Positions 1 through 12,712 of a stretch of DNA of 64,000 nt are shown in pieces. The position numbers and the translations under genes are program-made. The stretch is taken from the NCBI GenBank assembly GCA_032173965.1, contig CM063284.1, positions 134,577,625 through 134,641,624 on the forward strand, in the 5' to 3' direction. The notes below the pieces were generated by a model. The model saw only the letters and a list, made by a program, of their open reading frames with translations. It had not been told where the DNA came from and ran no database searches. This DNA is from Sitta carolinensis. Taxonomy: Eukaryota > Chordata > Aves > Passeriformes > Sittidae. Position 1 is the stretch's first letter, and each line of letters begins with the position of its first letter.

Positions 1-3000
1 AAAAGAAACTATCATACATGAACAAACAACTGAGTGGTGCAGATTAGGGACCTTGGCAGAAAATGGACAGAATGAACCACTGCCTTATGCAGCTTGTTGT
101 GGGATCTCACTCCGATGTTGGATCCTTCTCACGTGGCTTTCAAGTGCTTTCCAGTACTCACTAATATGATTAGTATCTTCTTGCATACTTAATTTTTGCT
201 GTTTTCTTCCTAGTATTTCTGCACTGGTAGGTGTAGTTTTGATATGAGCTTTGTTTAGGCAGAGAGTTCAAAATGTAGATAGTCCCACATATTTATCCTG
301 AAGACTGCAGCTCAGCCTCTGCTTGGGGCAGGAAGTGGAAGGGTGGTATTCACCCCGTTCACCTGTGGGAGTTTGCATTGTGTCTCAGCTTTGCCTCTGG
401 GAAGGGTTTAACCCACTTACTTGAAGTCCTGAGTGCCTGAGGAGTTGCCCTCAGTCTTCAGTGCGAAACCCAGGTGATTTGGACTGGGCTCAGACTATTG
501 AGCTCCTTTAGTAAAAGGGGGAAGACATTTCACTTCAGCCAGCAAACATACGAGAAGCCTGTATAGAGCATGGAAGCTGAGACTGCCCGGGTTGCAGCAG
601 GTCGAGTGGCTGATGAGACAGATCCACTGCAGTGCTCAGCACTGCCTGGGGACACCGGCAGACTGGTGGCTCTGTGCCCAGGGACTGTGCAGTCCTGGAG
701 GCCTGGGAGGAGATGACCTGGCCTCAACCACCAAAGGAGAGTAGAAGCAAATAAATTTATAGACCTTTACATGCACTATTGGCATAGATTTTAATAGTAG
801 TAGTAGTAGTAGTAATATAATAATAATAATAATAATAATATAATAATAATAATAATGCTATTATTACTATTATTGCTATTATTATTAATCTTTAGGAGAA
901 ACATTTTTTGTAGTAAAATTTGTGATGTGAAGAACTTGCCAATATCCAGTATGTCAATGTATATTTGTGGAAGAGTTAAGTCATCACTGTAGTTCATTGC
1001 AGGTTGGCATTTCTGACACCTGAGCATGCCTCGCTCCAACACAGGAATTTAACTCACTGAGACTGGGGAGAAAAGCAGGATCTGTCCTTTACAGATAAGT
1101 TAGTTCAAAGTTAAATAAGACAACTTTTATTTATGTTCTAGATATTAAGCAGGAGGCTAACAATTGTCAGAAATAATTCACATGCTTTAATGCATATACA
1201 TAAACCATTCAGATGTGTTAGTTAATGCTTTTTAAATTAAAAAACATAAAGATCTGTGAACAAGATGAATCCTTAGTAATGAAGAAGACAGCCTCGCGAA
1301 ACCTTGTCAGCTTGATTCCAGGTTGATGATTCCTATTAGAAAGAGTCATAATCAGATGTGCTAAAATGATGACAGTGCTGAATGAGACAGCAAACGTGAG
1401 AAGCAGTAGGACCAGGATCATTGTGGGATGCTGTCAGTGGTTGATTTCACCGAGTCTCAGTAGCATGTGGCACAGTTTTTTGTCTGAGTATTTTAAAACA
1501 CTTTTGTTATGAGAGTCATAAACAGAGAAAAAATCTTAAAATTTAAGGAACATTTTCCTCCTCACCCAACTGCCTATGAAATGCAGAAATCCAACATTAA
1601 AAAAAACCAGCCTTAATGGCAGCCTATACTAAAAGAAGTGTTATTTCTTTATGCAGCAACTTCTGTCATGGTTTTGCAATCATTTAAACACTAGATAAAA
1701 TAAATGGAACAATAGTTGTTTCTATTTTACTTTAATACAACAGAAAGTCAGATTTTTTTTTTTTTTTTGGCTGCAGAAGTCAAGGCTTGCATCAAAACAA
1801 TCTGCAGGCTTAGAGTTTGCAAGGAATTATTGAATGTGGTATATGTCTGGGTTTGCATACTTTATCATCACTGTTGTCTTGTGAGGGCAGGTTTGTCATA
1901 ACTCACTGCTTCATTTTTCATGAATTACAGTCATGCTTTTGTTCACAAGCAGTATGAATAGTATAATTTCTCTCTTTTTGTTTTTCTTTATATATACACT
2001 CCAAAGTACACTGTGCAAATCTGTGCCTCTTACTCCGGCAAAAATCCCTGTGAAGTAAAAATGCAGTTCATGTAAATGCTTGTGCACATTAGAAAAACAT
2101 AAATACAACAGGCATGTCCCAATATAGAGCAGCGTTTAATGCTGGCATTACCTATTAAAATCAGTGCATTAGGCTTATGGTAGATGCGTGTGTGTTAGTT
2201 TAGAATAATACTGCTAAAATTGCCAATCTAAAGCCCAGTTGCTGTAGCCATTAAGAAAGCAAATGCTCTTTCCCCTTCATTTATAGCAGTATTTGGTCAG
2301 TGTGCAATGTGATTAGGACAATATTCCATCACACTGGACTTTCATTAATCAACAGATAACCCTCTCAGTTGAGTAAATTCAGTTTCTCTGCATCTTAGGG
2401 TTAAGAAAAAGTATGAATCCTACCAGTCAGGTAAGTCTAGTCAGCAAAGTGGGGAAGAGAGAAATAAGGTTATTCTTTTTTCCCTGCCCTGTGGGCCACA
2501 TCTCTGCCTTTGTGCAGTGCCTGTAGTACAGAGCAGTGTCAGAGGGACAGAGACAGCCTCCCCAGTTTGCTGTGGTGACTTCATCTGGGTGAGTCCAGGG
2601 ACGCAGCGCTATCCTACACACATGCAAACGTATATGCAGAAAGATATGAAGAGGTTGGAAGCCCCAACCAGGCACTGAACTGGTGCAGAATGGGAGTTAC
2701 TTTTCTGCCTAGAGCAAGTCTGCAGTTTACTGGAGACCCTCTCAGAGCCAGGGTCACAGTCCTCTGTGAGCAGTAAGGTAGATGGATCATTTTCTGAATC
2801 AGCCTTCACCCTGGGCACCCTCATGTCCAGGGGCTCCTACTGCAGCTGTCCCACTGGAGGTCCTCTACCCCTGCACTGTAGCACTTTTATCTTCTCTCTT
2901 CACTAGGCCTCTTTTTAAGACTTTCTTAAGTGCAGGAGACCATAGAATTGTTCTTGCCAGTGGGCACTGGATATGACATCTGAAGGCTGCCAAAGCAGAG

Positions 3001-6000
3001 CAGGTGGCAGTAGCTGACTGGAACACCATGCTGGCATTCATTATATCATAGCTCTGACAGCAGAGCTGGAAGCTATCAGGTTCACAGTTGCCTAATGTTA
3101 TCATGCTGAAGACATTTTTAGAAAAGTTATGCAATTGATTAACTGGCTATATATACCTTTTTTTTCCCCAAGATGAGTTGGTATTTTTATCCTAACACAG
3201 CTAATACCAATTAAATAGATTTACAGGTGGTGTTGCAAATCATGTTTTTTAGCAGGTTTTGGTAGCACATCTTCCCAGAGCTCTGACACCATACCACAGG
3301 AACTTCTTGGAAATTACATGAAATGCATAGGAAAGTGACCACATTAATATGGTTACTAAATCCAAAAGTAATGATTGACTGATTCTTCTAAGGAAGGGTA
3401 TTTTTTTTCCTGTACTTGCTGTGTCTCCCAAACTGCTTCACCTCTCCTCTGAAGAAGGACACAATGCCATCTGAACAGACAGGGAGAAAAAGTGTTGTGT
3501 GATCTCTCCTGAATGGCAAATGTACCATGCTCTATGGTTCAGATTCCCCCTAAATTTAGGCATGTATCTGAGGCACTTAAATTGGGATCAGTGTCAGCCT
3601 GGCTCTGATAATCCTGTTGCAGAGACAGATGTTTGAGAATGTGATTCAGTTTACCTCAGATCTGAGTAAGAAGAGGAAATGTGGGACAGCCACCTTCCCT
3701 TCTTTCAGTGTCATAGTTACAAATCTCAGTGTTTAAAGGATTAAGCCAGGACTGTGTTGTCTCTCCAAACTGATCCGACAGATGCGGTGAAGTGATTTAC
3801 TTCAGCTTAAATTGTGGCTTAGTTGTGAATTAGCTGGCAAACACTTAAGGAAGACAGATTCTGGTAACATCAATATATGGTTGGATACAGGTGAAAGAAA
3901 TGGATAACATTTCTCCCAGCAATGATGACAGAAGATATATGGCTCAGTTATCAATCTCAGAATCTTTATTAAAGCTTAATAGTAGATGCTGGAGTAAAGG
4001 AGCTTTTAATTCTGCTTTATTGTATTTTCCTAGTGAAAGGATTGCAACGTTTTCTCTTGGATGAGGACTTTATGCTAGAGTTACTTCTGTTTCTAAACCT
4101 GAACAATCAAAGCATGGCAATATGCTGTATGAGAAACTGCGGCATAAAGCTATGGAGCTGTCACTGGCTCAGACCTCAACTGGCCCTTTAGCAAGCAAAA
4201 TTCACTATTGATAGCACAATTAGATCCAGTGGGCTCTAAAAAGACATTGAACAAAATCCATACAGGTTATTATTTTAAAATTTCTCCCTTGCTTTTCCTT
4301 TCCTTTCTGCCTTTCCCCCTTTCCTATATCTATTGACAGTAGTATAATACTTGAAGAACAGGCAAGGATGAAGGAAAGATATGTAAAATCCAAACTTCTG
4401 GGAGAAGAGGGAGTTGAAAATCAATAACCAAATGAGCAAGAAAACAATTACTTTCTGGTGCCAATGTTTTCATTTTCCTAGTAGAACTTTTGACCCTGAA
4501 ATGTTCTACCTGCGGTAGCTCCCGATATTTGTTAATTATCAACCCACACTTCAAAGCTGATCGGTTTTCAAGGGCTTTTGTGGAGGTTAGCTCAGGAAAA
4601 TGAGTATTCGGTACTGCAGGAATATGTTTAATTGGAGGGGGTTTCATTTTGGTAGGGCTTGGGTTTGTGTGAATGCATTGTACCTCTCAGATGCCTTTAA
4701 AGTGTCATAGGCATAGGCCCTTCAAAGAAAGAAAATAAATGTATGCAATATAAAAGTCACGGGGATATTTCTGACACAGTGTCATATGATTTTGCATTGC
4801 CAGATAGCATCTCCTTGAAAATGATAGATAAATGGAATGTTTTAAAATATATATGGTGTAGTAGGTGCTGTAGTGACTGATAAGGACACGCAGAAGACTT
4901 TCCATTTTGTTTCACTTTGTTATATCTTTTAATAATTTAGCCTAGATATTATTTTTGTGCTGGTAATATAATTTCTGATCTCACTTGTCCTCTGCCCCCC
5001 AAAATACCTTCAGAACTAGTAAGTAAAACAAAGTACCCAATTCTGCCCTTTTCATTTACACAAGGTTAAAGCTGGGTTTTGTCCAAGGAGGACTGCATGG
5101 TCAGCCCAGTGATCTGGAAAACAGAAAATACAATAATACAAACTAAAATTCTCAAAAGTCATTGTTAAGATTTTTTTATTGTCTTTTTAATCTCAGAGAT
5201 TGATGACTATAAGTAATTCTGAATGCAGCTCAACACACATATTTATTGTTAGTAGTGGAAATTTTCTCTTAGCGTTTTCTGGTTTTAAGAATGAAGGAAG
5301 CACTTTAGCATGTTTTATTACTTCCCCATTCCTGACTATATTCAATCAAAATTTTGATATTAACATTTCCAAATTATATTTAAAAAAAAAAAATATTAAA
5401 GAGCAAGTTTAGACATCAGTTAACCTAAAGGTTAAGTGTAGAACAGCATTTGAGCCTAAAGTAACTTAACCCTTCTTTAAAAAGACCTAAGTGTAAAGAA
5501 TAAAGACAGTGTTTTTCCTTTTCCTTTTTTTTTTAAAGAAGCCACATGAAATGTTCTCCGAGTTAAGTTTTACCATTCATAATGAATGCAGTCTCACCAT
5601 TCAAATGCGACCATAAGTACACAGAAGATAAGAATTTAATTAAATGTAGATTAAAACCAAACAGGAAAACACACTCGCTGATAATTTTATCCCATCCTCT
5701 GGCCATATTTTTTATACTTCCTTCTTGTTCTTCTTTGGGCTATAGCTTATCAACATGCCGATAGTACCATAACTCATTACATCTGATGGTGCTGCTGAAA
5801 TGTGCAGGCTTGGTGCTTGAATTTCAGAGGCACTTAAAATGCAAAGCATGTAAATGTCTATGTTAAATATATTAGTGTGGTAATGTTAGTGAAAAGAAAG
5901 TGATTTCTTACAAATCCTTGTACTTCACATCATACATTATCATTGCCCAGTCACAAACTGGTTTAAAAAATATCTATTTAGGTTTTTCTCTTAAAATATA

Positions 6001-6382
6001 TTTATTTTTAAATGTCTTCATTTTGTTTTCATATGTCTTACCTGTCAATCTTCATATTAATTTCAGTTACTGAACTAGATTACCAAAACCAGAGATTATA
6101 TTTTTAGGGCTTGGTTAAATACACATGAAGTAAACAGCTGACTGGTAGAGGTCTGACTTACCAACATAGTGTATCAATTCAGAACCAAATCACTGTTCAG
6201 GCTAAATGGACTTGGATACCAGTGTATAAAACCACTTTTTATCACATATACATGCTTTTTTTATAAATTATGCCATTTTCTTGTTCCATGGAGGGAGACA
6301 ACAGTATCCAAAAGCTGGAGGGTTAGCAGGGATCTCTCTTCAAGGAATATCCCCAGTTGTAAGGTAGGAAGAGAACTGAGAA
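1..6382 (+). other. ZFPM2: ZFPM2 intron, 5' part in window
   Basis: No exon, RNA gene or recognisable transposon was found here apart from the compound microsatellite at 795-888. The rest is AT-rich unique-looking sequence with short T-runs (about 1750-1768) and a pyrimidine-rich patch near 4280-4325. All open frames are short, lack family motifs and overlap on both strands, as expected by chance. It is assigned to the ZFPM2 intron because the first ZFPM2 exon in the window begins with a 3' splice site at 48393 and no upstream ZFPM2 exon was seen. Confidence 0.7.
795..888. repeat. Compound trinucleotide microsatellite (TAG)n-(TAA)n-(TTA)n
   Basis: Six or so TAG units run into TAA/TAAT units and then, after about position 856, into TTA/ATT units interrupted by GC and C. 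The two halves are largely complementary, so the tract could fold on itself. The long open frame on the - strand here is only the translation of this repeat (asparagine and tyrosine runs). Confidence 0.9.
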
Positions 6383-7030
6383 CAGTCCTGAGGAGAAGGA
6401 CTTGAGGGTGTTGGTTGGTGAGAAGCTTGACATGACCTGTCACTGTGCACTTGCAACCCAGAAACCCAGCCACATCCTGGGCTGCATCAAAAGCAGCGTG
6501 GCCAGCAGGGTGAGGGAGGGGATTCTCTCCCTTCTACTCTGCTCTCATACCACCCCACCTGGAATTCTGTGTCCAGCTCTGGGGACCTGTGGAACTGTTG
6601 GAATGGGTCCAGAGGTGTGCCATGACCAGAGGCCGGGAGCACCTGTTCTCTGAGGAAAGGCTGGGAGAGTTGGGGTTGTTCAGTCTGAGGAAAAGAAAGC
6701 TCTGTGGAGACCTTAAAGCACCTTCCAATACCTAAAGGGGGCTTACAAGAGAGCTGCAAAGGCACTGTTTACAAGAGCCTGTAATGATAGGACAAAGGTA
6801 ATGGCTTTTCGTTTAAAAAGGGTAGGTTTAGAAATTAGGAAGAAATTCTTTATTGTGGGGCTTGTGAAACACTGAAACAGAGAAGTTGTGGATGCTCCAT
6901 CCCTGGAAGTGTTCTAGACAGGGCTGGATGGGGCTTTGAGCAGCCTGGTCTAGTGGAAGGTGTTCTTGCAGATGGCAGGACATCTGTAAGGTATCTTCCA
7001 ACACAAAGCATTCTGTGATTATATGAATAT
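6383..7030 (+). mobile_element. CR1 LINE, 5'-truncated copy with 3' end
   Basis: This is a non-LTR retrotransposon fragment in the gene orientation. It begins inside the C-terminal part of CR1 ORF2: the frame around 6402-6530 reads VLVGEKLDMT and then ILGCIKSSVASR, which match the conserved tail after the reverse transcriptase domain. It continues through the 3' region and ends in the typical avian CR1 tail: GGATGCTCCATCCCTGGAAG at about 6891, and a degenerate final TTCTGTGATT near 7011-7020. Frameshifts and stops show it is dead. 5' truncation is the usual CR1 insertion outcome. The element is recognised from memory of the family; the subfamily is not assigned. Confidence 0.9.
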
Positions 7031-10000
7031 CCATTTCCATTCGTTGGCTCCTCTGACTTTAAAAGTGGTTAACAACTTGTTATGCCAAAGTTACTGCTCT
7101 GTCTTATAGCTGAGATACTCCCTTATCTGACAGGGTTCACTGAAGTTCATGCACTTATGCTAACAATGTTGTCAATTGGCCCCAGTTGCTACACACAGCT
7201 ACATTTTGGTGCATCATTATTGATAATCCATTTAGAATTTTTTTTTTCTGTACAGCAAGAATGAAATATTTATATGTTATAGGGAAGCAGTTAATGTAGG
7301 CTGAATTAATGGATTACAAACTGACCCGAGAGCAGCCTGTATATTTCTGCCTGACCCATAGTCTCTAAGAGGTCTGCAACAAGTTCTTTAGCTAACTGTC
7401 ATTGCAAGATAAAAGAAAAACATGATCTATAAATCATTTAACATCAATGTGTCCACAATTTTTATTTCCAAGGTATTTTGCTCACTATATTTCCTACATA
7501 GTTTGAGGAGGGAAACTCTTGGTTCAGGTCTATTATGGGTTCACTAGTAGTAGAACCGACTTTGGACCCTGCTCCAAAATATGGAGATCAAAGTAGTAGT
7601 TTACTTAATTATTATGCTAAGGTTTAGAATGTCAATGTAAACTTTAATATGCAATCTTGATTTATCAACCACTATTAAAGCATAACTGAAATAATTTCTA
7701 TGATCCTGTTATCTTATTTTATAACCAAGGCCTCAAAAATGGAACTTCCTTTGGTTTTGCAATAAGGGAAGGATTTATTTTTGCTGTTTTATCAGCAAAT
7801 AAATTATTTAACTATATTTTGCTTTTAAGTGATTTAGAATGCTCTGAGAGTTGCAGTATGATTATGAACTTTGCTTCAGCTCTTGACCAAGAGGTATTTT
7901 CAAATGAAGAAGATGGATCTGTAACTTTTTGTAATTAGATGGCCTTTGACCTGAGCTTTGTGGATCAATCAGGAGAGAAATTACTTCATGCAAAAAGTTT
8001 AATAATATTAAAAAGTAATTACTGAGGTAATCAGAGCAAACTCTGCACTTCATCAAAGAACCATACCTGACCTGCCATCACTCAAATTTAGGACAGGATT
8101 TGAAAGCAAGTTTTCCAGTGCCAGACCAGACAGCACAGAAAGTATATGAGACCAAGGAGTTTCAAAATATCCCACCATTTCTGTAATTTTCAGAGTAGGA
8201 TCTAGCCTTCATTTCTTCCACTTGACAGCAAAATGAGACAAAATCCTTGAGAACTTGCATCTAAATGTGGGGGGTTTAATTATTAACCTTAATAATAGTT
8301 TGTGTCAGGTGAAGCTAGAGTGTGGAAGTTGGCACATTTCAAAACCAAGTCTTTTCAATGTCAAAGCCATTTGATACATTTAAACTGATACACCACTATA
8401 CTACATTTTTGGACATACTAAAGGAAACAGAAATGAGAACTGTATTTAAATAGACTTAGAAATAAAGTGTATTGTTTTTGCAACATCTAGTGCTGTCTTG
8501 TTATATATGCAAAGCAAAGTCAGCCCAAGGGCTTGTGAAACAGGGATGCTTCAAGAGAAGGTATTTTTAATCACTACGATGACATTTGAGGATAGTACAA
8601 AAAAACCATGTCTCCAGCCCAGAGATGCTACAGTACATTTTAAAGAAAGGGATGCTGCAGGTGACAAGAAGATCTGAAACAAGCAGAATTTCTAGAGGCT
8701 TTGCTCTGAAAAGAATGGGTATAGAATTTCATGTATTAATAATACAAAATGTTCAAAGAGCTCTGTAAGCATGCAGATCTTAGGCCAGTTCCACAAAGGA
8801 CTGGCCCATCAAATATAATTTATACTTCTAGCAAAGAAACAGTAGAGAGAAAGTCTGTATTAATACTTAAGTGTCTGTGAGCTGTTTGGAGCACATTGTT
8901 AGGGCATCATGCTTTCCAGGAACCACTAAGTGCCACTCCACAACAATGATGGAATGATGGCCCCTTTCCACATCTGCAAGTGTAAGCACTGATTTGCAAA
9001 ACAATTGATTCTTTTGTGCACTTCCTGAGGAGAGGTGGAATAGACTGCATAAAAGCTATAAAATTTATTTTTCATTCATTGTCTCTATTCCCTAAGTTCA
9101 GGAGTGTTGGCTTTTGCTGTTCTGCTAGCACAGAGAGATGAATAATTCAGCGAAACAGCAGGTGTGGCAGCACCCACTCCTGCAGAGCCCAAGAGCTGCA
9201 TGGGTGTGTCCAACTTTTGATTCTCAGCCAGTCCGGTGCCTCCTAAATTGTCTAAGTACCACAGTATGTGATATCAGTAATGTTTTCAGACAGGAAGTCA
9301 GTGAAGGGGGGGGGCGCTTTTTGAAAGGAGTGAACTGGATTTATTTTTCTTCTGACAAGTTCATTGCTTTCGAGCTTATCCAATTTTGGTGGAAAGCTGA
9401 AGCCTGTCCCTGCGGATTTCACCATCTGGTAAAGAAATGCTCCATGGCAAAGCAGAGCTTGTGGGACTGAGACCCCTGGTTCTTTTTCCCAAACCAGTGA
9501 TGGAGGTTCAGTTTCAGTGCCACTGCTTGCTGGTCCCTGCTGCCTCCCGGGAGCCATCAGCCCTGTTTGCTCTGGCACCCCTGGGAATCTGCTGCCACCA
9601 GTTCTGCAGAGACAAGGGAATCATGGCCTGCTGCCAGCTAAGAGGCTGGTTTGGTATCATCACCCCTCCTCCAGGAGATGGGTGAGGATTGAGAAATGCA
9701 GTGGGACACAGCAGCTCTCTGACAGGCAGGATGAGTCATGAGAATTACTTCACAGGCACTCTAACTCTACTGGTGTCAGAGCTTAATAATTTTGCTGGTG
9801 TTTGATCTTGTTTCCCATTAGAATCATACCTGATATCAATGCATCAAGAAAGCCTTCAGCTTCTGTTGTCTAATAAAAACTGTCTCCTAATCCTCATAAC
9901 TGTATCTGTACAGCTGGAGTAAAATGGTCTGTGTTCTAGCTGGTTTTTTTCTGTATAGTTCTAAGGTATATCATGTGTGTACACAAATCTATTGGAGGCA

Positions 10001-12712
10001 AGAAAGTATTTATGTATTAGCATGGTCTTTTAGGTTTAACAAGTAATTTATTGCTATATATTTGTTTTCAAGTTACATTATCACCGACTCAATGTCCTGT
10101 ATCCTGGCATGCAGAAGCACATGCTGTACTGTACAAACAAAAAATTCATATTGCATGCTTACTTTCATTCTTTCTAGTGCAATACTCGAACTGCCTAGTA
10201 ATTCTGACATTTATTCTGTCAAGTAAAACATGTGAAACTTTGCATGCAAATGTGTGACGTCCATTTGGTGTTAAATTCAAGAAAAGCCTTTTTCACAGCT
10301 AACTGATCCCCCAGTGCACAGCAGTACTTACCTTTGTTAATTTCTGAGTCACTCAAAACACCAAAATTACCTTTTGTCCAAAGGTGCTTGCATCCTCAAC
10401 AAACACCATAATGATTGAATTATCAGTTCAGCATGAGTAGTTTTCAGTGAGCTACCGGGTGGCTATTTCATTAGATTAAGTATCTTTCTGCAAAATGTTT
10501 GAGAAAATAAGCCAGGAGAAGTTAACAGTTGTGAAAGCTGAAAGGCGAAAATGACCTCTACTAATAAGATTGCAGCCAGTAATATTTTCTGTAATTTTGG
10601 CTGAACAATAAGTTCCTTAATAATTCCCTCTCTTCTCAAGTCCTTTTTCCGCAGTTATCATTTTACAAACACTGGTTTACAGTCTCACAGAAGAACCTAA
10701 ATCAGTAACCCAAGCTCCAACTACAAACAGGCTTATATACATCGTCTTAGTGGCAGTACCTCCACCAGGCATTACAGAAAATACCCCCCACCTCATCATG
10801 AATGGTAATATTTTAACTGACTCTTTCAAAATTCAGTGCCCAGCCTCAAAATCAGATTGTGGCTAAATCATGTTGCAGTGTTAACAATAACATATTCTTC
10901 CCAGAAAAACTAAAATGACAGGTGTAGCTATTGATGCTTCAAGCACATACTCTGACCTATAGACTCACAATCTGCTTCACTCAATCCAGCACATACTGTG
11001 GCAACAGAGCTGTGCTGGAATCATGCTGGAGACAGACTGAAAAATGCTATGTATGAACTTTAACTGTTCCCCCACAAATGTGGGTTTCATTTGCTTCCTA
11101 AGCTGATTGATGCTGGAAATGAGCATCTCCCCATGCCTTATTGAGAAGTGACTTTCTTTCTAGTGTATAACCCTACACACTATAGGGAATATGTATGTAA
11201 TGTGGTCTCTTTTCAAATGTTACAATACTTAAGCCTTGAGTTAAAAGACTATTTCTTGTGAAATGTGTATCCTTCTGATGAATTTTGCAGGTAGAGTCTT
11301 GCTGCATTATAATTGCAAGTAGCATTGCCCTTCTGATTATTTCTCTGGACTTCCCTATTTCTGCAAAAGAAGCAATTACAAAGAACTAAGGTGATAATAC
11401 AGCAAACATAACTTTAATTCTGCTTTTGGTGATTTATCAGTTATTATATTTTGAATTTCTCTTCAGATCATTGATTCCAGTTTGATTTTGCTCATACATC
11501 AATTTTCTCTAATTCTAAGTAAATATAAGTCAAATTTTTTTACATTATACCCCTCAGAAGACTTTATTTTTTTTCATTTCAGTAAGCATTATTTGAATCA
11601 TAAAAAAATACATTACAGTGTTCATAACGTGCTGCTTATGTGACAGTTTTTGAACTTTAATATTTTCTGTAGTGTGAGGGCCTAGCAGACTATAAAAGAG
11701 ACATATTGTTTATAATGTTTCTGCACCACAACAAATGATGCACTTCTAGCATCTATGAAATGGCAGTAGTTTTCTAAATTTGTGATTCTTCTGTGTTCAG
11801 CAGTCAAGAACAGTTGTACATCTGCTCAGCACAGACTTTAGGAGACCATGAACTTTAATTGAGGAAAAATAATGAGGGTTCAGGGACCACTGATACAGAG
11901 TCGGTTGGTAAGGCAGGTGCCCTGCTGCCAGATCAGTGGATTATTTACTCCTTTGTCATAAACAAGAAACAGTTGGGTCTTTGTAGAGATTACATTCATA
12001 TTCCAAAGCCAGGCTGCTTTTTTTCTGTTCCCTTGTAAACATGAAGTATATTGAATATTTTTGAAACTTGGTCTGAAAAACATAATAGCTTTGCTCCTTC
12101 ATTAAATGATGTAATGTTAACCTTAATAGTAAATTTAAAAGAACAATTTTAAATGCAATGATATTCATCCTAGCGGGTATATTAATTAATAATCTGTACT
12201 GCACAGAAAGGATTCTGGGGGTGTTGGAGCATATTTACCCATGTATACAGAGGCATATTTGTAATGCAAAAGGTTAGATAAAAATATAGAATAAGAAAGA
12301 CAATTATATGAAGATATTAAAGGAAAGAAAAAGAATGAGAAATACAGCTGAACACATTTAGCCAATCTTTTACAGTCTGACTACCATAATGATAATGTTG
12401 TTTCAGAATAGAGTTTATAAAAATTTTACACACCACTGAAGTGGAATTTTCTGATGCTTTAATCAGAAAAAATACAAACTGCTTTTCCATGTGAGTCAAG
12501 CAAGTAATCAGGAGTTTCAGTAAGCATCTCTAATCCTGGGTGTGCTAGTGGCTATCTTTTACACACCTGTGTAACCCAACATGGGCAAGGTCAGCCAAAA
12601 ATGGCATGTTCTGACCTCATAGGTATTCATTAGAAAAGCAAACAAAGGCCACTGTGCAAGACTGCATGGAATAAGCCTTAATTTCCATTTTAACAGGTTA
12701 GTCAGTCTCACA
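7031..12712 (+). other. ZFPM2: ZFPM2 intron, unique-looking sequence
   Basis: No exon, RNA gene or recognisable mobile element was seen. A nine-base G-run lies at 9306-9314. Overlapping open frames on both strands at 9138-9741 have no family motif and no splice or codon-usage support, so I do not call them. The remainder is AT-rich intron. Confidence 0.65.

Noticed and set aside
9138..9741. Overlapping frames on both strands in a moderately GC-rich patch
   Set aside because: No domain, inconsistent frames and no conserved motif; probably chance openings.
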